This document shows positions 7,808 through 16,286 of a stretch of DNA of 64,000 nt, in pieces. The stretch comes from Amylibacter sp. SFDW26 (GTDB taxonomy: Bacteria; Pseudomonadota; Alphaproteobacteria; Rhodobacterales; Rhodobacteraceae), in contig NZ_WEIC01000006.1 of the NCBI RefSeq assembly GCF_009184395.1, positions 1 to 64,000 on the forward strand. The letters run 5' to 3'. Each line of letters begins with the position of its first letter. Position 1 is the first letter of the stretch. Position numbers and translations under genes: made by a program. The notes below the pieces were generated by a model. It was not told the DNA's origin. It ran no database searches and saw only the letters and a list, made by a program, of their open reading frames with translations.

Positions 7808-8440
7808 ATGACTACATCTAAACACTTTTTTACAAGCCTATTAGTTGTCTTTTGTCTTGTTGGTTGTACTGAGCGCTCTATGACAAAAAAAGAAGTTGCT
7901 TATATTGATGCGTTTCATGGTGAAACTGTTGATACAGAAAGCATAATTTTTGCACGTGGATTGCGGTGGGGGGTTCGAAATGTATTAAAAGATATACGTA
8001 GCAACCCCGAAATGTTGAAATCAATTCAAGAGAATAATATAGACCTCAAGGATGTAAAAAGCTCATTATTAACAACTGCTGCCGTTGTGGTGGGCAACAA
8101 AGTATATTTCCGATCAGATATATATTTAGATGATTTTGGCGATAGTCCTTTTGAAACGGATCGTGCGCTTGTTGGTCATGAGGTTACACATGTTTGGCAA
8201 TGGCAGAATAGACAGGAAACGGGCTATAACTTATTCAAAGTTGTGAGTGAGCACATCAAATACAAAGATCCATATTATTACGATATTATACCTGGTCAAA
8301 AATATGGAGAATATCGATTTGAACAACAGGCCGAAATGGTTGAAGATTACCTATTGCTTCGCTTGACAGACCCTCACGGGAATAAAACTAAAAAGTTGGC
8401 AAACGTTTTATCTCCCGCCTTCCCAAATGCGGTTAAATGA
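7808..8440 (+). CDS. Lipoprotein with HExxH metallopeptidase-like motif
   Basis: 210 aa from ATG 7808, chosen because GGGGAG lies 10 nt upstream; the ATG at 7790 has no ribosome site. N-terminal lipobox LVGC. The centre has ALVGHEVTHVWQWQNR, with HEVTH fitting the zinc peptidase HExxH consensus. The HE(L/V)THVWQ(W/Y)Q form is typical of a group found in eCIS/DUF4157-like and Vgr-associated proteins. A later EQQAEMVEDY could supply the third ligand. Likely periplasmic and membrane-tethered. Substrate unknown. Confidence 0.65.
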   Translation: MTTSKHFFTSLLVVFCLVGCTERSMTKKEVAYIDAFHGETVDTESIIFARGLRWGVRNVLKDIRSNPEMLKSIQENNIDLKDVKSSLLTTAAVVVGNKVYFRSDIYLDDFGDSPFETDRALVGHEVTHVWQWQNRQETGYNLFKVVSEHIKYKDPYYYDIIPGQKYGEYRFEQQAEMVEDYLLLRLTDPHGNKTKKLANVLSPAFPNAVK

Positions 8441-8508
8441 TAATGTCTTATTCTAGGTCGTATGTATGGTGTTGAGTTGGAAATTGATAAAGAAATCGGG
8501 AGTGTATT

Positions 8509-8946
8509 TTGAATAGAAGTTTTATGTCAGGTATCATTGGCGGAGTTATAGCGACTGTTGTTGGTGGTATAATACTTACAATGCTTGACCCTTTATTTGG
8601 TAGAGCAGCATATGATAAATTTGGGGTAGCAAATAAGGTAACTACTGGTGCGCAGTTGGAGCCAGACATCCCATATAGAGTTTTTTCAAGTGAGAAATAT
8701 CGCCTGAAGGCAGGAGGGTTTCTTTCAGTTGATATTGAGCAATCACCAAGAGAGAATAGACCACAAGGGGCTTCCCTTGATGTCAGGTATGTCTCTGCTA
8801 GTAATAACACCCAGTTTCCAATTGATTTTGTTCAATCTGGTAGTTTTGAAACACCACGAGGTAAAGCTAGTATCGTTTTATTAAAGAAAGCTACCGTACG
8901 CGATGATAGTTATGTTGTCTTATATCAAGTAGAGGATGAAACTTAG
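8509..8946 (+). CDS. Single-pass membrane protein, unknown function
   Basis: 145 aa. TTG start at 8509 has GGGAG 6 nt upstream; an ATG at 8524 is an alternative without a clear ribosome site. A glycine-rich transmembrane helix (about 6-27) anchors a C-terminal domain that looks all-beta. No family recognised. It sits between the metallopeptidase-like lipoprotein and a secreted nuclease. Confidence 0.55.
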   Translation: MNRSFMSGIIGGVIATVVGGIILTMLDPLFGRAAYDKFGVANKVTTGAQLEPDIPYRVFSSEKYRLKAGGFLSVDIEQSPRENRPQGASLDVRYVSASNNTQFPIDFVQSGSFETPRGKASIVLLKKATVRDDSYVVLYQVEDET

Positions 8947-8972
8947 TTAACGCTGGATTGGATGAATAAATC

Positions 8973-9392
8973 ATGCATCTGACTTTGATTATCGCCGCAA
9001 TAATATTCGTAGGTATAGTAACAATTGCTGAGGCTAACGAAATCACAGGAAAAGTTACACACGTAAGAGATGCGGATACTATCGAAGTGAACGGCATTCC
9101 AATTCGCTTTAATGGCGTTGATGCACCAGATAAAGGCCAAGTAAATTATTATGCTGGCAAAGAGTGGGTGCAAAACAATTATCTCGGCAGAAAAGTTAAA
9201 TGTATCTTAACAGGTGCAAAAACCTATGACCGCTGGGTTGGTACTTGCTATGGTGCTAAAGGTGAAAATATTAGCGTAAGAGTGATAGGTGCAGGATGGG
9301 CTAGGGATTGCCCTAGATATTCTGGTGGAAAGTATCGTAAATACGAGACCGCACGGTCTCGTTCTGTCCCTATGAAAAAGTACTGTAGATGA
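8973..9392 (+). CDS. Secreted thermonuclease-like (SNase-fold) protein
   Basis: 139 aa. Signal peptide ends near AEANE at about residue 19. The staphylococcal-nuclease pattern is clear: VRDADTIEVNG, then IRFNGVDAPD (Arg and Asp equivalents of Arg35/Asp40), and TYDRWVGTC carrying the second catalytic-type Arg. The usual Glu43 position is Asp here, as in several homologues. The family cleaves DNA or RNA with Ca2+. Six cysteines or so in the C-terminal half suggest disulphides. Probably degrades nucleic acid outside the cytoplasm. Confidence 0.85.
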   Translation: MHLTLIIAAIIFVGIVTIAEANEITGKVTHVRDADTIEVNGIPIRFNGVDAPDKGQVNYYAGKEWVQNNYLGRKVKCILTGAKTYDRWVGTCYGAKGENISVRVIGAGWARDCPRYSGGKYRKYETARSRSVPMKKYCR

Positions 9393-9438
9393 CAACTAAT
9401 AAAACACTTCTTTGTTGAAGCGATTTATCTAGGGTCAA

Positions 9439-9993
9439 TTACAGTAAAAATTTACTGGCAAAGAAAGCGAGGGTTAATATCGAAATCAAAATTGACATAG
9501 CCATGATTGCGTCTGTCATTCCCTTAAACACAAATTTACTATGAGACTTCATAATTGTTTCAGCATATGTTTTTGTAAAAAACCGTAACCTAGGATTGCT
9601 TTGCGTCATTCCATATTGAGCATTCAGCATGGCGAGAGTCTTTTCATCCAAGCCAATATCTTGATGCCTCAATTCACCACAAGAAAGTAACCATAAATCG
9701 TGGTTGATTGCCATACATTGTACAGAAATACCGTCTCTGATTCTTATTTGAAGGTAAAGGAAGCGCAGAGATACAATATAAATTGCCGCCACAATGCACA
9801 GAAATAGAATATCTATTGGCTTTGAGAATACAGTAAGTTCTGGAGCTTTAGAGAAAATAAACACAGAAAATGCTGCAATAAAACTAACCACTGCATAAAT
9901 CACATTTTCTTTATGGGTATAGTAAGCATAAAAAATAGGATCTGTATGCATAAGCTGCTGTTTGTAAGCTTCTAGTTTTTCTTCATTGTTCAT
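9439..9993 (-). CDS. Three-helix membrane protein, unknown function
   Basis: 184 aa. Hydrophobic segments at about 32-48 and 60-80, a cytoplasmic-looking central domain, and a third segment at about 160-182. GGGGAAA lies 7 nt before ATG. No family recognised. It is the leftmost gene of the minus-strand half of the island. Confidence 0.6.
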   Translation of the reverse strand: MNNEEKLEAYKQQLMHTDPIFYAYYTHKENVIYAVVSFIAAFSVFIFSKAPELTVFSKPIDILFLCIVAAIYIVSLRFLYLQIRIRDGISVQCMAINHDLWLLSCGELRHQDIGLDEKTLAMLNAQYGMTQSNPRLRFFTKTYAETIMKSHSKFVFKGMTDAIMAMSILISILTLAFFASKFLL

Positions 9994-10086
9994 TTACATT
10001 TCCCCTTTATCCAGTCTCGTTAAGATTTACCATATTCGAAGAATAGGCATTATACTGATCGAGTAAGCTATCACTTCCCACCGAAA

Positions 10087-10641
10087 CTACAATATTCTCG
10101 AACTAAACGCGAAGCTTGCTTCTCTGAGGCTGAGTTGCGAGAAATTTTCACTACTGCGCTGCTTACTGTTTGCCACAACTAAATCATGTGGAAACGACCG
10201 TATATCGAACCACTTAAAACAAGTACCATCACCAGTGGTCTTGTCTCCACATACTATAGGGTGATTATGACGCCGTATGAGCGCGGATCGAAACACATTT
10301 AAGTCCAACAGCCACCAAAGTGTTAAGCCGTCTCCAGTCTCGTTAGAATGCCCATAGAACATCCAGTCGCCATGCCCTTCGACTATCTTGGCAAGCTCTG
10401 TCTTAGCTCCTGACGCCACCTTAGCTCGAATGGTGAACTGATACGGAAACATGTGGGCGACGCCGTGTCTACGTATCCTGACGGCTATACGCTTGTCTCT
10501 GGCATTCAACATCATCAAGTCAGTGGCTTCACGCATATCATTTAAGTCGGGAGCTGTGTCTAGCAAATGACGCCCTACGATGTGTTGAACCTCTGGTAAA
10601 AACTTATCTGACCAATTCCTATTTCGAATATAGCAGTTCAT
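10087..10641 (-). CDS. Phage-type hypothetical protein
   Basis: 184 aa, rich in basic and aromatic residues. It has no signal peptide or membrane helix and contains MFPYQFTIRAKVASGAKTEL and a C-terminal half with DKTTGDGTCFKWFD. I recall similar proteins in phages and islands but cannot name a function. GGGAG stands 8 nt before ATG. Confidence 0.6.
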   Translation of the reverse strand: MNCYIRNRNWSDKFLPEVQHIVGRHLLDTAPDLNDMREATDLMMLNARDKRIAVRIRRHGVAHMFPYQFTIRAKVASGAKTELAKIVEGHGDWMFYGHSNETGDGLTLWWLLDLNVFRSALIRRHNHPIVCGDKTTGDGTCFKWFDIRSFPHDLVVANSKQRSSENFSQLSLREASFAFSSRIL

Positions 10642-10733
10642 TGGAATTACTCCCTTTGAAATGCCCCCGTTAAAATATCTTGTTGTTTATTTAGGCTGTT
10701 GATGTGTTTCTTTCAAAACGTTGTGGCCTCAAA

Positions 10734-11006
10734 TCACTCCAATTCCCAACATTGTTTACTCATGTCATATTTTGCATGTGGTTGCCCCGTAACCCAGTTT
10801 GGAGTGAAGGCGTTTGCGATAACCTCATCACCAACGAAATGTACACTGTCTAATACATACATGCCATCAGGTGCCGTTTCCTTTAATAGTTTCATAAACT
10901 CCTGCTTATGGTAGATTAGTTTTTCGTGAACGGTTTGGGTATCTGCATTTGCTACCCCTGCTAGCGGAGTAACGGCGGCGGCGGTTATAAAGGTTCTACG
11001 CTCCAT
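10734..11006 (-). CDS. Small exported protein with Tat-like leader
   Basis: 90 aa. MERRTFITAAAVTPLAGVANA resembles a twin-arginine leader (RRTF) with an AxA cleavage site. The mature part is about 70 aa with no recognised family. It starts 2 nt after the stop of the upstream gene, so the two form an operon. Confidence 0.55.
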   Translation of the reverse strand: MERRTFITAAAVTPLAGVANADTQTVHEKLIYHKQEFMKLLKETAPDGMYVLDSVHFVGDEVIANAFTPNWVTGQPHAKYDMSKQCWELE

Positions 11007-11008
11007 AA

Positions 11009-11494
11009 TTAGGCCTCTGACTTTTTATGTTTATGCTCTGCGGGGTTATGTAAAATACTGCTAATGTCACTAACCCTGTCAGATAGATTTCCGAGAATAT
11101 TTATAGATTCATAACTTAAAATTTTAATTGCTTTGCGCTCATAATAATCATCAATTGAATGTGAATGTTGAGCCATTTCACTGATTGCAACGGAATAAGC
11201 AAAAAGAAGGTCTACATTTGTACCAAGACCATAAACTGCTGTTGCTGTGGAACTGTAGTCATCATCGAGCATTTTTTTAATTTGATTAGCAGCGTCTTCG
11301 TAATTGGTTGGCAGGGATTCTTTATATAATTTCTGCTTGGCTCTTAACTTCTCAACTTTGCTCTTATAATCTTCCCAGCCTGCTTGGTACACTTTCGCGC
11401 AACCATTTACTTCTTCGTTTTCCCAGTCAGCTACAGGTCTAGGCTTTTCAAAGGGTGAATCCGTATTGTTTGTACAAATTTGATTAATAGACAT
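11009..11494 (-). CDS. Helical hypothetical protein
   Basis: 161 aa, mostly helical and charged, with no export signal. CGGAGAA precedes ATG. It is the first gene of a two-gene unit with the Tat-like small protein. Not recognised. Confidence 0.55.
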   Translation of the reverse strand: MSINQICTNNTDSPFEKPRPVADWENEEVNGCAKVYQAGWEDYKSKVEKLRAKQKLYKESLPTNYEDAANQIKKMLDDDYSSTATAVYGLGTNVDLLFAYSVAISEMAQHSHSIDDYYERKAIKILSYESINILGNLSDRVSDISSILHNPAEHKHKKSEA

Positions 11495-11541
11495 TTTGTT
11501 CTCCGATTTGTGATTGGATATGTGATTAAGGCGGGCTGTTT

Positions 11542-12015
11542 TTAGGCCGCCAGCTTGAAAACGTGAGTTGTGCGCGGACGCTCATCCTTTTTGGTAAAGT
11601 CCACGACAACAAGTTCACCACCCGTAGCGTTGATAAGGTCACGCTTTGTCTTTGGCACCGCTAGTGCGGCTGCTGGAGCGGGTGTAGTTGGGTTCGGGCC
11701 TGTTGGTGCTTCAATTTTTGCTAGTTCTGCCTTTAGCTCAGCTTCGCGTTTAGAAATGTCCATGGAAAATGGCTTGTTTTGCAAAAGGGCTATCTGAGTT
11801 CGGATTGCGTCGCTACGACGCTCTGACATAGCTTTAAATGCGTCTAAGGCAGTTTTAGCCTGCTTCTTTGCCTCATCCCATGCTTGATACATTGCGTATC
11901 GCATGTTTGTTTTGTTGTATGGGCGGTTTTGCATGATTTCCCAGGCGCGGATCATAATCGCTTTACGGTTATAAATTGGGGTAGCGTCTTGAATATTTAC
12001 TAGTTCGATATGCAT
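11542..12015 (-). CDS. Phage-type hypothetical protein, divergent from XRE regulator
   Basis: 157 aa from ATG 12015; a GTG three codons upstream (12024) is an alternative. The N-terminus has MRYAMYQAWDEAKKQA, followed by a coiled-coil helix, a Pro/Ala-rich linker (about 110-125) and a C-terminal strand region with GELVVVDFTK. Similar short proteins occur in alphaproteobacterial phages and islands, but no function is known to me. It shares its promoter region with the XRE regulator, which probably represses it. Confidence 0.6.
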   Translation of the reverse strand: MHIELVNIQDATPIYNRKAIMIRAWEIMQNRPYNKTNMRYAMYQAWDEAKKQAKTALDAFKAMSERRSDAIRTQIALLQNKPFSMDISKREAELKAELAKIEAPTGPNPTTPAPAAALAVPKTKRDLINATGGELVVVDFTKKDERPRTTHVFKLAA

Positions 12016-12042
12016 CACTTCCACTTTCTCTTATTGCTTTTT

Positions 12043-12122
12043 TTGTAACGTTGTTATAAGAATATATAACGGTGTGCTTATTGTCAATGTATAGTTGTAA
12101 CATTTGCACAAATAATTGTAAC
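12043..12122. promoter_or_regulatory. Three TTGTAAC repeats between divergent genes
   Basis: TTGTAAC occurs at 12043-12049, 12095-12101 and 12116-12122. The steps are 52 and 21 nt, which are close to whole helical turns. They lie between the XRE regulator and the divergent gene, so they are candidate operators for that regulator. Confidence 0.4.
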
Positions 12123-12137
12123 AAGGGAATAATTATA

Positions 12138-12395
12138 GTGAAATCAATGCAATTGCGAATGGCTAGGGCCGCTATTGAAATGGGCACGAGAGAGCTTGCA
12201 TCATTGGCAGAGGTGTCACCTGCCACAATATCCCGCTTTGAAAAGGGCAAGGGTGGCCTACAATCCGCAACGAGCGATAGGATTCAAAGCGTTCTTGAAG
12301 GACGGGGCGTCATTTTTTTAAATGACGGTGCCGTGTCTGTTGGTGCAGGTGTGTCGATGAAAACGAAAGATGAAAGCGTTATTGAAAGCGAATAA
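12138..12395 (+). CDS. XRE-family transcriptional regulator
   Basis: 85 aa from a GTG start with AAGGGAA 8 nt upstream. The longer frame to 12072 has no ribosome site and adds a cysteine-rich tail foreign to the family. HTH: MARAAIEMGTRELASLAEVSPATISRFEKG, then a helix ending in GRGVIFLND, the usual layout of short Cro/CI-like regulators in alphaproteobacterial islands. Probably controls the divergent minus-strand genes and itself. Confidence 0.85.
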   Translation: MKSMQLRMARAAIEMGTRELASLAEVSPATISRFEKGKGGLQSATSDRIQSVLEGRGVIFLNDGAVSVGAGVSMKTKDESVIESE

Positions 12396-12408
12396 GCCTT
12401 AAATAAAC

Positions 12409-12439
12409 AACCCCACACTACGGCACTGTAGATGGGGTT
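12409..12439. terminator. Bidirectional hairpin terminator candidate
   Basis: AACCCCA and TGGGGTT pair outside an inner CTAC/GTAG stem with a GGCACT loop. It lies between convergent genes (XRE regulator and the 115-aa secreted protein). The T tract is weak. Confidence 0.6.
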
Positions 12440-12465
12440 AGCGTTTTATTATCAAGGCTATACGC

Positions 12466-12813
12466 TTAGTCGCTATGATTTTCCTTACAAGTATCAAGCA
12501 TAATTTGCTCAAGTTCTTCGGGTGATAAGTTTTTGCCGATATCGAATACCATAGCCACGTAATTTACGTATAATTTATCACTACCCTTAAGTATCAAGAT
12601 TTTACCAAATTCTGTTTTAGCCTCACTGCTTAACTTTAGTTTAAGCTGTGTAACAGCGCCATCAGTGTCATATCCACGATCCCTCAACTTAGCCATGTAG
12701 AGAACATTGTCTGTGTTATCTTTGCATTGCTCTAAGTTAGTTTTAGTTTTTGATTGAGAAAAAGCTTCGTCGGGTGCGAGGATTAGAGTGATAACTAAGA
12801 TTAAGTATTTCAT
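12466..12813 (-). CDS. Small secreted protein, unknown function
   Basis: 115 aa. The signal peptide ends near DEAFSQSK at about residue 20. Two cysteines (about 30 and 109) could form a disulphide. The rest is charged, with no family recognised and a poor ribosome site. It follows the terminator of the convergent XRE gene. Confidence 0.5.
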   Translation of the reverse strand: MKYLILVITLILAPDEAFSQSKTKTNLEQCKDNTDNVLYMAKLRDRGYDTDGAVTQLKLKLSSEAKTEFGKILILKGSDKLYVNYVAMVFDIGKNLSPEELEQIMLDTCKENHSD

Positions 12814-13001
12814 AAGAATGCTTTTAAATAATATGCTGATAAACTAACCCTCTTTTGAGACAAAACAACCCGAAGAACGATTTTTGTCATGCCCTAAAGG
12901 GAAGGCTTGGCTATGTTCAGTAATAAAAGCGAGTGCTCCACCTATTGAATAACTTTGATTATTTATCGAGAGAAACAACCGCCCTTATAGTGGAATATGC
13001 T

Positions 13002-14732
13002 CTAAGCTTGCACCAAATTAATCTGACCACCGTTTTCAATCTCTTCATTGATTACAGGGATAAGCTGACCCAATAGGCTGTTTGCAAGCACGCTATCACC
13101 AACATCCAAGAAAACTGTACGCGATTGACTTTGCTGTGAGGTAGTTGATGCAACTGAACCAGCAACCGTACCTCCCGATACAGAACTAGAAGATGAACTA
13201 TTTATGGAACGAATGGCAGCAACAAAACCAGCACCCTTTGCAACAACTGCTGCTGCTTTAGCAAATCCAAGCGTCCCTTTCTCCAGCTCCCTAGCCGCAC
13301 CTCTATATGTGCTTATGAGTGCGTGGGCTGCTGCGGCGGCTTGTGCCAACTTAACTGCTTTTTTATTAGTTGACCCAAGTGCATTTAAGATATCCGATCC
13401 GCCCTTTAATACACTTTGAACACCAAAACGGTTTGTTGCGTCCCTAATCTGACCAAGACGTTCTTGATACTCTTCCTCTAGGCGTAACTTAGCCTCATTA
13501 TGTCCGCCCAATACTGCAAGCTCAGCTTCATTAGCTGCTTCTAACAATTCAAGCCCTTCTATGCGCCATTCCTCTAGGACTTCACGTTGCGTCTTTAAAC
13601 TCTCCACTAAACTATCCAGCTCAGTGTTTCTGTTTGTTGTTGATCGACCTGACCTGCCGCCTGCTTTAGTTTTAGTTGGGATAGTACTGTATCTTTGAGG
13701 GTCTGGTGCTTCAAAGGGTTGTATTTCGCTCTTTGATGCATTTAGTGACTTCATAAGAAGCTCTGCGTTCGTAGCTGCGTTGCCAGTTTCCTGTGTGACT
13801 TTCTCCATTGCCCTTTTAACAGCATTAGCTGCTGCTTCGGCGTCGTAAGTTGCTTGCTCCATGTTGCCCATTTCAATTAATGCTTCACGCAACTGTGGGG
13901 GCAAATCAGAGGCTTCAACATTCATCTCTGAAAACAAAGATTTTATATTACTAAGTGCTTCCTGTTGGCTTTCAAACGTCTGGGCAGCTTCAAATTTTAG
14001 GAAAGCCTCATTTAATCTAGCAGCTTCTTGATTTGTTACTCCAAATTCTCTGCTAATTTTTGCTAAGCTATCTCGAAGTTCCGCACCGCCTGATAACATA
14101 TGCTGTGCGCCTGTTGTAACTGCAGTAAACCCAGAGAATGTATCACCTAGAACTGCAGTTAAGCCTTGCAGCGCCTCTGATGTTTTAGCCAGCCTAAGCT
14201 CCGCCATATTTTGCGCTAAAGTAACAACAGCAAGTGAGTTTTCACCATACTTTGCTGTTAAATCTGTAAGGCTAATATCAAGAATGTCATTGGTAGATTT
14301 CAAATCCATCATAACTTGGTCAAGTTGCTTTATAGCATCCTCGACATTTGATACGTTTTCTTTAAGCGAAGACATAGCAAAAGCTATTGCGGGGATGCCT
14401 ACTGCAGCCAACACACCAACAGCAGCACCTACCGCACCAAACGCGCCAGCCAATTGCGGTAATTGTTGTGCAAGCGCTACACTTGCTCTTGTTCCGCCTT
14501 GGAGCTGAACAGCAATATCCTGCAATTGAAATGATACTTGTTGTATTCTGGCTTTTGTTTGCCCTGACACATTAGATAATTGCGCAAAATTACCCTTAAG
14601 AACATTTGATTTTGCGGCTGCATTTGTGGTTTTTGAGGCAACCCCATCAACAGCACGGCCTAATGTTTTTATATTAGCTGTTGCTGATGCAGTATTAGCC
14701 GTAGCTTTAACTTTAATTTCAGGTATCGCCAT
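13002..14732 (-). CDS. Phage tail tape-measure-like protein
   Basis: 576 aa from ATG 14732, which has GGAGAA 5 nt upstream. The N-terminal block KARIQQVSFQLQDIAVQLQGGT with ASVALAQQLPQLAGAFGAVGA is characteristic of short tape-measure proteins, followed by a hydrophobic stretch (about 95-120), long coiled coils, and a second hydrophobic/Ala-rich segment near 450-500. In phages this protein sets tail length and helps DNA entry. No other tail gene lies nearby, which is odd. The Ser-rich C-terminus is low complexity. It may be a leftover, or part of a satellite strategy. Confidence 0.75.
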   Translation of the reverse strand: MAIPEIKVKATANTASATANIKTLGRAVDGVASKTTNAAAKSNVLKGNFAQLSNVSGQTKARIQQVSFQLQDIAVQLQGGTRASVALAQQLPQLAGAFGAVGAAVGVLAAVGIPAIAFAMSSLKENVSNVEDAIKQLDQVMMDLKSTNDILDISLTDLTAKYGENSLAVVTLAQNMAELRLAKTSEALQGLTAVLGDTFSGFTAVTTGAQHMLSGGAELRDSLAKISREFGVTNQEAARLNEAFLKFEAAQTFESQQEALSNIKSLFSEMNVEASDLPPQLREALIEMGNMEQATYDAEAAANAVKRAMEKVTQETGNAATNAELLMKSLNASKSEIQPFEAPDPQRYSTIPTKTKAGGRSGRSTTNRNTELDSLVESLKTQREVLEEWRIEGLELLEAANEAELAVLGGHNEAKLRLEEEYQERLGQIRDATNRFGVQSVLKGGSDILNALGSTNKKAVKLAQAAAAAHALISTYRGAARELEKGTLGFAKAAAVVAKGAGFVAAIRSINSSSSSSVSGGTVAGSVASTTSQQSQSRTVFLDVGDSVLANSLLGQLIPVINEEIENGGQINLVQA

Positions 14733-14786
14733 GGTTTTCTCCATATATGTTGCTTGCTTTTGTGATGTGTTTCATTGCCTTCCTCA

Positions 14787-15368
14787 TTATTGGACTTCTG
14801 ATAAATCGACGGCAGGTAAAGTTAAGACTTCCCAACCTAGAGAATTCGCCACTCGTGCTTTCTCAAGAGCGGCTTGGTCGTTGATATGTCCACCATCGCT
14901 GATTATGATTAATCGCCTTGGTTCGGGCGGTAGCTCTAGTTCTGCTAGGCTTTCATTTGTTAAACATGCCTATACTTCGGGATCATGCTCTGAGAGCCAT
15001 TCAAATGCGACTAAACCTGCATCTATGCTTACGGATATAACGAGTGCGCCTGTGCCGTTTGTAAGCTTTACGTATCCGCCTAGGCATTCACCAATAATTG
15101 CCTTTGGTTTATCATCCGCAATTTCACCTTGCTCCGTGAAATAAGTACAGTGAACCGCTTTAGAATTATGAATACTTCCAACCATTGCGTCAGACCATGT
15201 GTCAGAAGGTGAATGGTAAATATTACTCACAAACCTAAGTGTGGCTGGTATTGGAACCTTTACATATAAATTCCTAATATAGGTTTCTGCTTTCGTCCCT
15301 GAAATAGGAGTAGATGAACCCCACAGTAATTGAGCTTCTGCCAATTGTCTTTCACTTGATTGTATCAT
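14787..15368 (-). pseudogene. Toprim-domain primase fragment interrupted by TAG
   Basis: The frame opens with QLAEAQLLWGSSTPISGTKAETY, the usual start of the DUF7146 region of phage/plasmid primases. It reaches DPEV and meets TAG at 14970-14972, then continues in the same frame through ACLTNESLAELELPPEP and LIIISDGGHINDQAALEKA, a Toprim-like strand and helix, to TAA at 14787. The family normally has Trp before AxLS, so TGG to TAG is the simplest explanation. The usual EGIE catalytic motif is also lost, and the zinc-finger N-terminus and any helicase domain are missing. Almost certainly non-functional as a primase. Confidence 0.75.
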
Positions 15369-15631
15369 CAGATGCTCCCATCATTTATTAAGGCTGATAG
15401 TGAGCGGCCCATTTCATTAGCTAGTTTACGCAATTGTTCCGCCTCTTGAGTGCGTCCACCGTGCTTATAGGCGTTGGCATTAATACCTGACTTTGACCCA
15501 CCACGAGCTCCATGCATTCGGCATACTGACCAACCCCTTACGGCAGGAGATTTACAAGGTTTCCCAGTTCGTTTTGAATGAGCGGTACATCTCGGTGAGT
15601 TGTGCATGGGGTATACGTTATCTTTCGTCAT
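15368..15631 (-). CDS. Small phage-type HGA/KHG motif protein
   Basis: 87 aa from ATG 15631 (ribosome site GGGGGGAAAAC). The sequence CTAHSKRTGKPCKSPAVRG with CRMHGARGGSK and NAYKHGGRT is the hallmark of a small Cys/His protein common in alphaproteobacterial phages and islands, probably zinc-binding. Its start overlaps the end of the upstream gene by 14 nt, and its stop abuts the primase fragment. Confidence 0.7.
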   Translation of the reverse strand: MTKDNVYPMHNSPRCTAHSKRTGKPCKSPAVRGWSVCRMHGARGGSKSGINANAYKHGGRTQEAEQLRKLANEMGRSLSALINDGSI

Positions 15632-16286
15632 GTTTTCCCCCCATCCCGTGATTAACTGTATCTGCGACAATCGCTTGTCCGCCGTCATTTACGTGGACGT
15701 GACGAACCGTCTGGGTTCCTTTGGAACGGCGCTTTCGAAGGGCCTCCATTTGAGCCGCAAAAGTGCGCATCAATTTATTGGCTGCGACCTCATATAGTTT
15801 CATTGTTTCGATTGTCTTGGCACGTCCCATCTTTCCCAACATCTGCATGGCTGATGAATGAGTAACCGTCATTTGCGAACACAGCATTGTTTCAAAAGCG
15901 TCTGTTGGCTCCATCGCTAGAATGGTTGCCAGATTTCCATTAGCACTGTCTTTGTCAGCATTGATAACCATTCCAGGAATGGTGGTGCGAAAATCAAAAT
16001 TACCAACAGATAAATCCTCGCCAAAAGCCAAGGCGACTTCTGCAACTGATGTTTTTGGATCAAGTCTGACCATTGCATCGGGAGATAATTGGCGATTAAG
16101 CATTTTTACAATTTTTATATCAATCGCAGATTTTCTCGCTTTTTCTCCAGCCTCTGGATTTTCACATGTTGCTTGAATTGTTACTATACCATCTTCACCT
16201 TCAGCCATTTCATAACCTGTGACATCAGTCGTTATGGTTTCTTTTTTGGTGCCTAATGCTGTTTCTTTGGTAGTTAATGCGTTCAT
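15618..16286 (-). CDS. Phage/plasmid-type protein with QMEALRKRR tail
   Basis: 222 aa. The C-terminal part TFAAQMEALRKRRSKGTQ followed by VRHVHVNDGGQAIV is a conserved ending seen in many alphaproteobacterial phage and island proteins of unknown function. The central part is helical, with a TVTHSSAMQMLGKM stretch. It overlaps both neighbours by a few bases, so it belongs to the replication-type operon running from 17.9 to 14.8 kb. Confidence 0.65.
   Translation of the reverse strand: MNALTTKETALGTKKETITTDVTGYEMAEGEDGIVTIQATCENPEAGEKARKSAIDIKIVKMLNRQLSPDAMVRLDPKTSVAEVALAFGEDLSVGNFDFRTTIPGMVINADKDSANGNLATILAMEPTDAFETMLCSQMTVTHSSAMQMLGKMGRAKTIETMKLYEVAANKLMRTFAAQMEALRKRRSKGTQTVRHVHVNDGGQAIVADTVNHGMGGKHDER

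Noticed and set aside
13204-15144. Several plus-strand frames opposite the tape-measure and primase genes
   Set aside because: Shadows of strong minus-strand coding sequence with no ribosome sites of their own.
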